NCBI GenBank assembly: GCA_033977085.1
Contig: CP138906.1
Span: 1,178,001 to 1,242,000, forward strand
DNA from: Apirhabdus apintestini
GTDB lineage: Bacteria; Pseudomonadota; Gammaproteobacteria; Enterobacterales; Enterobacteriaceae
Length of the DNA stretch: 64,000 bases
Direction: 5' to 3'
Each line of letters starts with the position of its first letter. Position 1 is the stretch's first letter. The notes beneath the pieces were generated by a model, which was given only the letters and a program-made list of their open reading frames with translations, did no database searches and was not told the origin of the DNA. The translations under genes were made by a program, and so were the position numbers. This document shows positions 35,483 through 45,239 of this stretch, piece after piece.

Positions 35483-35509
35483 AAAAAGACGCCCTCAACA
35501 GAGGGCGTT
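35483..35509 (-). terminator. Rho-independent terminator of metG
   Basis: On the minus strand ACGCCCTC-TGTT-GAGGGCGT followed by CTTTTT, just after the metG stop. Confidence 0.88.
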
Positions 35510-35514
35510 AGCGT

Positions 35515-37545
35515 TTATTTGACCTGCTGCCCCGGCTGGGCACCGCTATCCGGGCTTAGCAGGAAAATATCTTTTCCACCGGGGCCGGCGGCCATTACCA
35601 TCCCCTCAGAGACTCCAAAGCGCATTTTACGCGGCGCCAGGTTGGCTACCATCACCGTCAGGCGTCCAATGAGCGTCTCTGGTTGCGGATAAGCGGAGCG
35701 AATGCCTGAGAACACGTTCCGCTTTTCACCGCCAAGTTCCAGCGTCAGACGCAGCAGCTTATCAGACCCTTCGACAAATTCTGCGTTTTCAATGAGTGCG
35801 ATGCGCATATCGACTCTGGCAAAATCATCAAATGTAATGGTTTCCTGAATCGGCGCGTCGGCCAGCGGGCCGCTCTGCGGCTGGGCGGTGGCTTTAATTT
35901 CTTCTTTCGAGGCCTCAACCAGCGCATCAACCTGTTTCATATCGATGCGGCTATATAGCGCTTTAAAGGGATTGATGCGGTGCTCAAGCAGCGGCCTCGC
36001 GATGGCATCCCATTCCAGTTCGGTATTTAAAAATGCTTCAACGCGCGCGCTCAGGCCCGGCAGCACCGGTTTTAGCCAGGTCATCAGTACCCGGAACAGG
36101 TTTACGCCCATCGAGCAGATGGCCTGAAGTTCAGCATCGCGACCTTCCTGTTTGGCGACCACCCACGGCGCCATTTCATCAACATAGCGGTTTGCCTGGT
36201 CGGCCAGCGCCATGATTTCACGCACCGCGCGGTTGAATTCACGCTTATCCCAGGCTTCACCGATGCTGGCGGCGGCGTCGATAAAGCGCTGATACAGCTC
36301 CAGGGTCGGCAAGAGTATCAGACAGCTCGCCGTTAAAGCGCTTAGTAATAAACCCGGCGTTGCGTGAGGCCAGGTTGACCACTTTATTGACGATATCGCT
36401 ATTCACGCGCTGAACGAAATCTTCCAGGCTTAAATCAATGTCGTCAATGCGCGGAGACAGTTTAGCGGTGTAGTAATAGCGCAGGCTGTCGGCGTCGAAA
36501 TGATTCAGCCAGGTACTGGCTTTAATAAACGTACCGCGTGATTTGGACATCTTCGCGCCGTTAACGGTGACATAGCCGTGCACGAACAGATTAGTCGGCT
36601 TGCGGAAACCGCTGCCTTCCAGCATGGCGGGCCAGAACAGGCTATGAAAGTAGACGATATCTTTGCCAATAAAGTGATAAAGCTCGGCGTCGGAACCCGG
36701 TTTCCACCAGTCGTCAAAATTGAGGTCGCCGCGCCTGTCGCACAGGTTTTTAAACGATCCCATGTAGCCAATAGGCGCATCCAGCCAGACGTAGAAATAT
36801 TTGCCCGGCGCGCCCGGAATTTCGAAGCCGAAATAGGGCGCGTCGCGGGAGATATCCCACTGCTGCAGCCCTGCGTCGAACCACTCCTGCATTTTGTTCG
36901 CTACCTGCTCCTGCAGCGCACCGCTGCGCGTCCACGCCTGCAGCATTTCGCTAAAGGCCGGTAGATCGAAGAAAAATTGCTCAGACTCACGCATTTCCGG
37001 CGTGGCACCAGACACTACGGACTTAGGTTCAATAAGTTCCGTTGGGCTGTAGGTCGCACCGCAGACTTCGCAGTTATCGCCGTATTGATCCGGCGCTTTG
37101 CATTTCGGGCAGGTACCTTTTACAAAGCGGTCCGGCAGGAACATGCCTTTTTCCGGATCGTAAAGCTGAGAGATTATCCGGGTCTTAATGAACCCATTTT
37201 CTTTCAGGCGGCCGTAAATCAGGGACGCCAAAGCGCGGTTTTCTTCGCTGTGCGTTGAGTGATAGTTATCGTAGCTAATGGCAAATCCGGCGAAGTCACG
37301 CTGATGTTCCTGGCTCATGTCGCCAATCATCTGCTCCGGTGAAACGCCAAGCTGCTGCGCTTTGAGCATAATCGGCGTGCCGTGGGCGTCGTCCGCGCAG
37401 ATGAAATTAACCTGATGGCCGCGCATTCGCTGGTAACGCACCCAGACATCCGCCTGAATATGCTCCAGCATGTGGCCGAGATGAATGGAGCCGTTCGCAT
37501 AAGGAAGGGCGCAGGTTACCAGTATTTTTTCGCGACGTGAGCCAT
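35515..37545 (-). CDS. metG: Methionyl-tRNA synthetase MetG (two frame breaks as read)
   Basis: Essential class I aminoacyl-tRNA synthetase charging tRNA-Met. The start at 37545 (MAHVAKK) is joined to ILVTCALPYANGSIHLGHML (HIGH-type motif) by adding one A to an A6 run near 37530. CPKC and CEVC form the zinc knuckle; KMSKSRGTF is the KMSKS loop; the C-terminal EMAP-like tRNA-binding domain ends GAQPGQQVK. A second break near 36303 is a one-base change (DPELYQRFIDAAA when repaired). An essential gene with two breaks is strong evidence that the breaks are reading errors. Confidence 0.94.
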
Positions 37546-37715
37546 AGTGACAATCGATCTTTCAGTATGAAAAAGGGGGTAACGATAGTACCAAACGAGG
37601 AATTTTTAGTAAGTCAAAAGCGAGTAATGGGGGAATTATTCGCTTTTTGGTATGCTTAATAAATTAACCCTGTCTGGCTATGGTCAGACTGCACCCTGTA
37701 ACCAAAGGAGTCGGG

Positions 37716-38823
37716 ATGAGTTCGCAATCCCAGGTGAGATCGCCGGAAGCCCTGCGCGCAATGGTCGCCGGAACGCTATCACAATTTCAACACCCTACCC
37801 TGAAACATAACCTGACGGCCCTGAAGGCGCTACATCATGTAGCCTGGATGGATGATGTGGTTTATATCGAACTGCAAATGCCGTTTGCCTGGCAAAGCGG
37901 ATTTAACGTTCTGAAAGAGCAAACCAGCGCTGAATTGCTGCGGGTGACCGGCGCCCGGGCGATTGACTGGAAGCTGACGCACAATATCGCCACGCTTAAA
38001 CGCGTTAAAGACAGAGCGGGCATTAATGGCGTCAAAAATATTATTGCCGTGAGTTCAGGAAAAGGTGGGGTAGGCAAATCGTCTACGGCGGTGAACCTGG
38101 CGCTGGCGCTCATTGCAGAGGGCGCGAAAGTCGGTATTTTGGATGCCGATATTTATGGCCCCTCCGTTCCGGCGATGCTCGGCACTGAAGCGGAGCGCCC
38201 AACGTCGCCTGATGGCACGCATATGGCGCCGATTATGGCGCACGGACTGGCCACTAACTCTATTGGCTATCTGGTGACCGACGACAATGCCATGGTCTGG
38301 CGCGGGCCGATGGCCAGCAAGGCACTGCTGCAACTTCTCCAGGAATCCCTGTGGCCGGACCTGGATTATCTGGTGCTGGACATGCCCCTGGCACCGGTGA
38401 TATCCAGCTTACGCTGGCGCAAAATATACCGGTTACCGGCGCGGTAGTGGTGACCACTCCGCAGGATATCGCGCTGATTGACGCGAAAAAGGCATCGTAA
38501 TGTTTGAGAAAGTGGATGTTCCGGTGCTGGGTATTATAGAAAATATGAGCATGCATGTTTGTAGCCAGTGCGGGCATCATGAGCCTATTTTTGGCACCGG
38601 TGGTGCTGAAAAGCTGGCGCAGCAGTATCATACAACGCTGCTTGGGCAAATGCCGCTGCACATTTCTCTGCGAGAGGATTTGGATAGCGGTGTGCCGACC
38701 GTGGTGAAAAGCCCTGACGGTGAGTTTACGCATCTGTACCGGCAGTTAGCCGGGCGCGTGGCGGCGCAGCTTTACTGGCAAGGGGATGTCATCCCGGCGG
38801 ATATCGCTTTTAGGGCGCTTTAG
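37716..38823 (+). CDS. mrp: Iron-sulfur cluster carrier ATPase Mrp/ApbC (two frame breaks as read)
   Basis: P-loop ATPase that binds and transfers Fe-S clusters. An N-terminal MIP18-like domain is followed by the deviant Walker A SSGKGGVGKSS, DADIYGPSVP and the cluster-ligating CSQCGHHE. The start at 37716 follows AAAGGAG; an upstream in-frame ATG (37680) lacks this. A C4 run near 38387 (DMPPGTGDIQLTLAQN) and an A5 run near 38490 (DAKKGIVMFEK) are each one base short. Repaired length of 369 residues equals E. coli. Divergent from metG as there. Confidence 0.94.
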
Positions 38824-38846
38824 GCGCGCGTAATAACAGATGAAGT

Positions 38847-38878
38847 AAAAAGCCGCCTTCATAAGCGGCTTTGCTTTG
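38847..38878 (+). terminator. Probable terminator of mrp
   Basis: AAAGCCGC ... GCGGCTTT stem with a 9-base loop, followed by a short T-rich tail, 24 bp after the mrp stop. Confidence 0.7.
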
Positions 38879-38895
38879 ATGCCCCAGAGGGGCAT
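38879..38895. repeat. Inverted repeat ATGCCCC-AGA-GGGGCAT
   Basis: Perfect 7-bp stem with a 3-base loop at the left edge of the repeat-rich block that contains the transposase remnant; possibly a subterminal hairpin of an IS200/IS605-type element, compare CCCCTTAAGGGG at 39654-39665. Confidence 0.6.
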
Positions 38896-39016
38896 ACCAA
38901 ATTCCTTAAAAAGTCTCTGCCAGTCTGGCTTGTGAGATTTAAATCCCAAAACAATAAAGCAGAGCCAAAATCTGTTGATGGCCACGCCCACAGGACATGG
39001 TTTTCAGTTGGCAATA

Positions 39017-39037
39017 AAAAGGGCGATACGCCCTTTT
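39017..39037. repeat. Hairpin AAAAGGGCG-ATA-CGCCCTTTT
   Basis: Perfect 9-bp stem with a 3-base loop; could act as a terminator in either direction. Confidence 0.7.
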
Positions 39038-39100
39038 ACTTGTCACCCGAAACCCCTCCTGGGAGGTGGTGATTGATCCTGTAAGGCTATAGCTGAAGAA

Positions 39101-39152
39101 TGCCAATGCCAATGCCAATGCCAATGCCAATGCCAATGCCAATGCCAATGCC
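39101..39152. repeat. Hexanucleotide tandem repeat (TGCCAA)8.7
   Basis: Eight perfect consecutive TGCCAA units plus TGCC. It lies in a non-coding stretch upstream of the transposase remnant. The period of six does not shift frames, and the ORFs crossing it (for instance Leu-Ala repeats on the minus strand) have no other sign of being real. Confidence 0.95.
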
Positions 39153-39189
39153 GGAATAGCTCTGCTTACTCATCGCAAGTAAAAGGAGA

Positions 39190-39635
39190 CAAACCAACAC
39201 GGGGCTTTACAGGCGTTCATCACAGGTATATTGGCGTTGCAAATACCGACGCCAACGTATCGATTCAGGAGCCTTAAAGACAGGCCGGGCAAGGAGCTTT
39301 ACAGGGCAATCTACATTCTATGCGGACTAGGCGGCATAAAGGATTGTGAAGTTCTGGCGTTAAATATTCAGCCAGCTCATGTACATCTGGTGGTCATTGT
39401 CCCACCTAAAATCTCAATATCAACGCGAATGTGTCATTTGAAAGGTCGCAGTGCCATCAGGCTCTATAATCGTTTTCCACACATCAGGAAGACGCGCTGG
39501 GGAAACCATTTTTGGCCCCGTGGGTAGTTTGTAGATACGGTCGATGTGAACGAAGAAATAATCAGAAGATATGTGCGACATCAGGAGAAAACGGAACAAA
39601 CACATGAACAGCAGATGGAATTGCCAGAGTCGTAA
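39190..39635 (+). pseudogene. Decayed IS200/IS605-type transposase (Y1 / transposase_17 superfamily)
   Basis: The segment ALNIQPAHVHLVVIVPPKIS contains the HxH (HVH) motif of Y1 HUH transposases, and LKGRSAIRLYNRFPHI and WGNHFWPRG are typical of IS200/IS605 TnpA. A TAG at 39525-39527 replaces the Tyr codon expected in WRRGYFVDTV-like sequences; the same frame then goes on VDTVDVNEEIIRRYVRHQEK to a TAA at 39633. The N-terminal part (VYWRCKYRRQR) lies in another frame. No TnpB accessory gene is present. The element is clearly inactive as written, and its exact ends are not defined. Confidence 0.75.
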
Positions 39636-39672
39636 GCGGAAGGTGACAATATTCCCCTTAAGGGGCATTCTC

Positions 39673-39703
39673 AAAGGCCACCTTCTAAGAAGGTGGCCTT
39701 TTA
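39673..39703. terminator. Strong hairpin/terminator after the transposase remnant
   Basis: AAAGGCCACCTT-CTAAG-AAGGTGGCCTTT followed by TT; a 12-bp perfect stem. Confidence 0.8.
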
Positions 39704-40229
39704 CTTCAAAAGGGTAAATACCTATCCCGGCAGGCTATGTTATCCACTGCTCTGATGCTGGCTGTACCCGGAATTTTTGCACATGCCGTTTTCAGCGCGA
39801 TGCCTGGAGTCAGGAGGGGCGGCTTTTATCTGTGGTGAGGCAGGCGGTAAATGTGATTATGACATTAAAGGCCGATAATCTGGGTCTGGATTATTCGCGG
39901 TTACCGATATCTGTTATTAAATATGCGAGAATTCCAGCCCATACATCCCGATAATTTATCTTTTTTTGCGTATGTTCTTAATGATGGATTATTTATATTA
40001 AGAATATTCACTATCTCCATTGAGATTAAATCAAAGTTTATTTAAAACACTACTTCACATCGGGAAGTGCGATCTTGTTACTATTTATGAAAAACGCGAC
40101 TTTACTTTATGAGGCCTCAAAAGTAGCATCGCTGCGCACTTGCATGGGATAAATATAAATGAGAACACGACTATTTGACACAGGTGACAACGCTCGCATC
40201 TCGCCAGGAATGTGCAGCGTGAATAGTTT
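39704..40229. other. AT-rich region upstream of the MarT-like gene
   Basis: About 525 bp without a convincing gene. The right half (39960-40200) is markedly AT-rich, with long A/T runs, as expected for promoters of horizontally acquired, H-NS-silenced virulence-type regulators. No specific site was recognised. Confidence 0.4.
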
Positions 40230-40996
40230 ATGAACCGCAATTATCTTATTCACCAGTTACAGTTTTTTCCACAGACACGCGCACTTGTTAATTCCACCAG
40301 TGGGCAAAACATTACGCTGACAAATCTTTCTGCAATATGTTTGCAGTACCTTTGTGAGCGCAGTGATATTTGGATTCATGAGACGGCGCTGCGCAGCCTG
40401 TTTCCAGTGGCCTCGTCGGAGGCTATATGGGACGGGCTGCTAGAACTGCGACGCGCTTTTATTACGCTGGACGCTCCGTCTATTCTGATTATGAATTCCC
40501 AGTCGCCGCGTCGCGTATTGCTGCGCAGGGGTGAGAAGGCCAGCGTCGGAACCGACAGCAGGTTGGCACCGGGGAGGGGAATGAAGAAGATAAAACCATG
40601 ACGCCATACGCCGAATGCCGAAAACGCCTGCGCTTACCGCGCGTGGCGGCTTTGGCGCTGTTTTCTGCCCTAATGCTGCTGCTGGCAGGGAGCGGGCAGA
40701 TTTTCACTCTTGAGAAAAACGCAGCCTCTACGGGCTATGTGCCCGGCTCGAATATCACCGGCAAATGCGCCTGGCAATATAACGCCGATGCCGGCAGTTA
40801 TAAGCGCCATGCCAGCTTCACCGCAACGCATAAGGAGTTATGTCGTGATCGAGTGACGATTTACGTCACGGCGTATCCGGCATCGACAAAAGTCTCCGCC
40901 ATTATTTGCAATAAAGCGCTGCTGTCATACGGCTCAGCACCGCACTGTCTGTCGCTGTATTTCCCAAACCAAAAAGCGGGAGAAGAAATATCATGA
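40230..40996 (+). CDS. MarT/CadC-like membrane-bound winged-helix regulator (one frame break as read)
   Basis: Two overlapping ORFs appear to be one protein of about 255 residues. The first 115 residues look like a ToxR-type winged helix (ITLTNLSAICLQYLCERSD ... SEAIWDGLLELRRAF). The second part, in another frame, has a membrane helix (VAALALFSALMLLLAGSG) and a periplasmic domain with four cysteines. Reading across the G-runs near 40570 joins them as GNEEDKTMTPYAECRKRL. The order wHTH - membrane helix - periplasmic domain is that of ToxR, CadC and MarT. The following gene is FidL-like, and marT-fidL is a known pair in Salmonella SPI-3. Targets are unknown. Confidence 0.6.
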
Positions 40997-41472
40997 AGCG
41001 CAAAAGCATGGTATTTATCATCCTCGGGCACGTGCTGCTGTTAGCGACTTTGGCGCTGACGGTCTACTTTTTCCATATTGTTCCATCGCGGCGTTCAATC
41101 CCCTTTACGTGCCACGCGCGTATGATAGTCCATTTGGGAGAGCGGACGCTCTCTACGCGCATTAATTTTCATTTACACGGTGACAAAGGCGAGGCGGTGG
41201 TTAGGGGATATCTGGCCGAAGCAGCGCCGCGCGGAGTCCGGATTAATCGTATTATTCGGTTCTCTATTTCTCCGCTTTCAGAACAGAGACATTTGCGGAG
41301 CCTGGCAGTAGTGCCGCGTGCCGATGATGAGCTAAGCCCGGAACACGGAAATGCTCTGTTACCTGAGTTTTTCACGGCGCAGCAGCGTGAGGTCGAATTA
41401 CGACCCGTAGGCGGCGGTAGCAGCGGATATCTGGTTTATGCCGGCGGCTTCCCTCAGTTCCTGTGTAATTAA
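40993..41472 (+). CDS. FidL-like membrane protein
   Basis: A 159-residue protein with one N-terminal membrane anchor (MVFIILGHVLLLATLALTVY) and a periplasmic domain with SIPFTCHARMIVHLG, which resembles the FidL family. Start overlaps the preceding stop (ATGA), so the two are translationally coupled. FidL-type proteins are encoded beside ToxR-like regulators and probably modulate them in the periplasm, as ToxS does for ToxR; that role is inference. Confidence 0.6.
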   Translation: MKRKSMVFIILGHVLLLATLALTVYFFHIVPSRRSIPFTCHARMIVHLGERTLSTRINFHLHGDKGEAVVRGYLAEAAPRGVRINRIIRFSISPLSEQRHLRSLAVVPRADDELSPEHGNALLPEFFTAQQREVELRPVGGGSSGYLVYAGGFPQFLCN

Positions 41473-41941
41473 AGATGAATTATCCTGACTTCCTGTTTTC
41501 CGAGCGCACATAATGTATTAACGCCACTTTTTAGAAGATGAGCCTTCAATAAGGTAGCTCACAGATCATCCATTTTTAATGGATGGTCAGTTTATTATTT
41601 CTACACGCATGCGTTGGTAGAGTTAATATCATTACGGGAGAGTATTCGTTTATTCTCCCGGCACCTCTTATACGGGATTTGCTTAATAAAAATTAATTTT
41701 ATCTAAATTATCGGGTGTTATAAGGAAACATCTGGCGGAGATAATTGGTTTTTGGTGGGATTATTTCATGGTGAAACTGGGAAGTAGGTCTAATATATTT
41801 AATGGTAAAACTGTCCGTGCGGAAGAATAAGTTTTTTTGCAAGCCACAGAGGGAGCCAACACCATTAAAATCACTATATGCGTTGAATACCTTTGAGCGG
41901 CGAGCCTGAGCGCAGGCGCCTGCCGCTTTTCAGTAACCCTA
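41473..41941. other. Intergenic region after fidL-like gene
   Basis: No gene recognised. An imperfect dyad at 41564-41589 (GATCATCCATT / AATGGATGGTC) may serve as terminator; the rest is AT-rich. Confidence 0.35.
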
Positions 41942-42308
41942 TTAGTTAGCGTAAAAAATGTCCCCGGAAAGAGCTTTAACAACTTTTCCTGCGTCGTCGG
42001 TAATCAGGACATAATTCCCACCCATATAGGTCCAATGAGTGCCTTCATCAGGCGGCGTCAGGTTACGCAGCTTCCACTGGGATATAGCGTACTGGCTGCT
42101 CCGGTACAGGCTCCGGAACGGTATCGCCAATATGATAGAGGTGAAAATCAGCGCTGAAGGTTTTTACCTCATAGCTGGAGTCAGCGGGCTGTGACTGCGG
42201 CTGAGTTAACGCCTGGGCTTCATCATCGGTATTGGCAGCCGCGCTGCCCGCCATCATTCCAAGGCCAATTGCCAGCGCGGCGCTGAGCGCCCATTGAGTC
42301 TTGTTCAT
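41942..42308 (-). CDS. RcnB-family periplasmic protein (one frame break as read)
   Basis: Signal peptide MNKTQWALSAALAIGLGMMA, cut near GSAAA, then SYEVKTFSADFHLYHIGDTVPE and, after a break near 42105, LYRSSQYAISQWKLRNLTPP and GTHWTYMGGNYVLITD. This is the RcnB/YohN domain. In E. coli RcnB is a periplasmic factor in nickel and cobalt homeostasis, encoded with the RcnA exporter near thiMD; here neither rcnA nor rcnR is adjacent, so the metal role is uncertain. The break is one extra C compared with the family pattern. Confidence 0.75.
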
Positions 42309-42752
42309 AACTTCTCTCCCGGATAGCTTGCCAAAAGCGCGTTCAGTCGTGCAGTAAAGGCTATAACGCCATAATTCACCGCCGGATAGCGCCAGAGCAA
42401 GCCAGATTTTGTGTGAAAATTTGTCTACAGGATACCGCATATAGCGCTATAGGGAATGTCGGTGTTGTGCGGTATTGCCCGTAATTATGTCTCCGTAGGC
42501 TCACTGTTCTGCCAATTGTGTATTGCATTGATAGTAAAAATGATTATATTTCTCATTTGCATTTTTCTTTGGGCCTATATTCACCCAGGAAAAGGGGTGG
42601 TGTACGCACTAAACGCAGGCTTATTGCACGAGTTAAAGCGATATCGCTCTGGTTTCCAGCATTAACGGTATCGATAAACGGTGCGATGAAAGTCTTTACT
42701 TGCAGGCATCGCTGCCGTCTGGGGATAACAATAACGCGTTGAAGGGGTTGGT
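42309..42752. other. Regulatory region before the siderophore receptor
   Basis: No gene recognised apart from the candidate Fur box. It divides the rcnB-like gene and the receptor gene, which are divergent. Confidence 0.4.
42539..42557. promoter_or_regulatory. Candidate Fur box upstream of the siderophore receptor
   Basis: AATGATTATATTTCTCATT is a 19-bp dyad resembling the Fur consensus (GATAATGATAATCATTATC) at most outer positions. It lies about 200 bp before a TonB receptor gene, where iron control is expected. Confidence 0.45.
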
Positions 42753-44875
42753 ATGTTAGGGGAAGGACAAGGGCGCTATCGCAAAGCGCCGTGGCAAATG
42801 ACGCTGCTGGCGCTAAATATAGCAATAGCGCAGCAGGCGCTGGCGGAAGAGACAATGTGGGTGGAGGGCAATAGTGCAGAAAGCGTTCGCTCTGAGGATG
42901 AATACAGTTTGCCGCTCACCGACGCAGGCACGAAAATGACGCTGGCGCCGCGCGATATACCGCAGTCGGTCAGCGTTATCAGCCAGCAGCGTATGCAGGA
43001 TCAACAATTACAAACAATTGGCGACGTGATGCGCAGCACCACCGGCGTTTCCGCCCGTCAGGTGGATTCCGATCGAGTAAGTTATTATTCCCGCGGCTTT
43101 TTAATCAATAACTATCTATTTGATGGCATCCCTACCACGTTGGATGGTATATGGAATTTTGGCGATGCGGGATCGGATACGGCTATCTATCGGCGTATTG
43201 ACGTTACCCGTGGAGCAACCGGGCTAATGACCGGCACCGGCGAACCTTCGGCGGCGGTTAATATGGTGCGCAAACATGCGGACAGTAAAACCGTTACCGG
43301 CTCGCTTTCCGGCAGTTATGGCAGCTGGGATAAACGTCGGGTAGTGGCGGATGTTTCGGCGCCTCTAACGACGGCGGGCAATGTTCGCACCCGGGTAATT
43401 ACGGGCTATCAGGATGGCAATAGCTGGCTCGATCGCTACGGGAAACGCAAAAATTCTTTACCGGCGCGCTGGATGCTGACCTTACCGCAATGACGACGCT
43501 GTCGGTCGGGTATGACTATCAACAGGCACACACCTCATCTCCCACATGGGGCGGCGTACCGACCTGGTACGCGGATGGCGGGCGTACGCATTTCGACAGG
43601 AGCTTTAGCCCGGCACCGGACTGGAGTTACTCGGAACATAAAGCGAACAAAGTGTTTGCCAGCCTTGCGCAGCGTTTCGACAACGGCTGGTTGCTCAATG
43701 CGACCGGCACACATGCGGAAAATCGCTTTGATTCTAAATTAATGTACGCATCAGGCTTCCCCGATCGCGCGACCGGCGGCGGGGTTTCCGCATTCGGCGG
43801 CTGGAATAAAGGGAAACGCAAGCTGGATTCACTGGACATGTATGCCAGCGGCCCGGTTACGGTATTCGAGCGCCAGCACACGCTGATGCTGTGAGGCAGT
43901 TACAGCAAACAGAATAATCATTATATCAACGCGCAATCCTCGTTTAGCGCAGATGAGGTAGGCGATTATTTTCGCTGGAACGGGCGCATTGCTGAAAAAC
44001 CGTGGTCCCCGTGGGTAGATTATTCAAATGATACTATTCGCAAGCGTTCACTCTACGGGGCCGCGCGGATTACCCTTGCCGATCCGCTACACGCTATCGT
44101 CGGCGCGCGCTACACCCACTGGCGCGCCAGTGGCACCACGGCCAACAGCGATAAATCGCGCATAACGCCGTACGCAGGTCTGATTTATGACATTAATGAC
44201 TTCTGGTCCGGTTACGCCAGTTATACCTCAATATTTCAGCCGCAAAGCGTGCGCAATATCGATAAACGTTATATCGATCCCGCGACCGGAAACAGTTACG
44301 AAACCGGGTTAAAAGGAGACTGGCTTAATGGGCGTCTGACCGCGTCGGTCGCACTGTTTTACACCCGGCAAGATAACGTGGCCGTCAGAACCTCAGAATA
44401 TATTCCCGGTACCGATGAAATGGCCTGGCGAGCGGCGAACGACACCGTTAGCAAAGGCGTTGAATTTGAGCTAAACGGTAAACTTACCGATGACTGGCTA
44501 ATGACCGTAGGCGGCTCACGCTTTATGGCACAAGCCGGTGACCATACGGCGATAAATCCCTGGATGCCACGTACTACCTTGAAACTGTTTACCCGCTATC
44601 GCCTGCCGATATTACCTGCGCTAACCCTCGGCGGCGGCGTGAACTGGCAAAATAGCACCTGGCAGGATGTGGCCGGCCCGCAGGGCGCCGCGCGCATCCA
44701 TCAGGGAAGTTACGCGCTGGTCGATTTGTTCGGGCGCTATCAGGTGACGCAGCGGCTTGCGGTGCAGGCGAACGTTAACAATCTGTTTGATAAAGAAAAC
44801 TTCGATTACCTTGGCGCTTACGCGGTTTACGGGGCACCGCGCAGCGTTTCCGTGGCGGTTAATTATGATTTCTGA
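42753..44875 (+). pseudogene. FhuE-like TonB-dependent ferric siderophore receptor, with one frame break and one in-frame TGA
   Basis: Outer-membrane receptor closely resembling FhuE (ferric coprogen/rhodotorulic acid): the plug has RDIPQSVSVISQQRMQDQQLQ, the TonB-linked SYYSRGFLINNYLFDGIPT and GATGLMTGTGEPSAAVNMVRK, and the barrel ends NLFDKENFDYLGAYAVYGAP and a terminal Phe (NYDF). An A5 run near 43451 is one base short (KKFFTGALDADL when repaired). At 43892-43894 a TGA stands where FhuE has Gly (HTLML-stop-GSYSKQNN); the same frame then continues unbroken to the end. That stop is a substitution, so it is either a true inactivating mutation or a base-call error. Confidence 0.85.
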
Positions 44876-45239
44876 GCCGGGTTACCGCTCAGGGTAAAAC
44901 GGAATAATGCGACACCGATACCCGTGGCCATTCGCTGCTTAACGGCTGAGTTCGCCGGCGCCGCGTATTGCCGCTGCCATAAGCCCGACCGAGCGGTTTG
45001 CCAGGCGAAGTGAGGAATCAAATTAATATGCTATACCCGCGCAGGTAATAAGGGTAGCGCCTGAGCGCGGCGGTTGTGCAGGTATCGTCCGGCACTTTAC
45101 CGCCGCGCATCACAACGATGCTGGAGAAGGTATCTACTCAAAAGGTGGCATTTCAGACAATTGAACAAAACCAGTTAAGGTAAAATTAATTCAAACAGCA
45201 TAATATGCGGCAGTTTGAATTCTTTGTGATGACCCTAAT
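44876..45239. other. Intergenic region between receptor and cptA
   Basis: No gene recognised. The last 80 bp are AT-rich and include GTTAAG-GTAAA-ATTAAT at 45174-45190, a direct repeat with 11-bp period resembling a PmrA/BasR box on the opposite strand. Confidence 0.35.

Noticed and set aside
38939..39148. Minus-strand ORF beginning with a Leu-Ala repeat
   Set aside because: It is a translation of the hexamer tandem repeat; no ribosome site and no similarity beyond the repeat.
39101..39152. CRISPR array
   Set aside because: The repeat unit is six bases with no spacers, and no cas genes are present in the window.
43892..43894. UGA read as selenocysteine in the FhuE-like receptor
   Set aside because: The position is Gly in the family, and no SECIS-like hairpin was looked for or expected in a TonB receptor; mutation or error is simpler.
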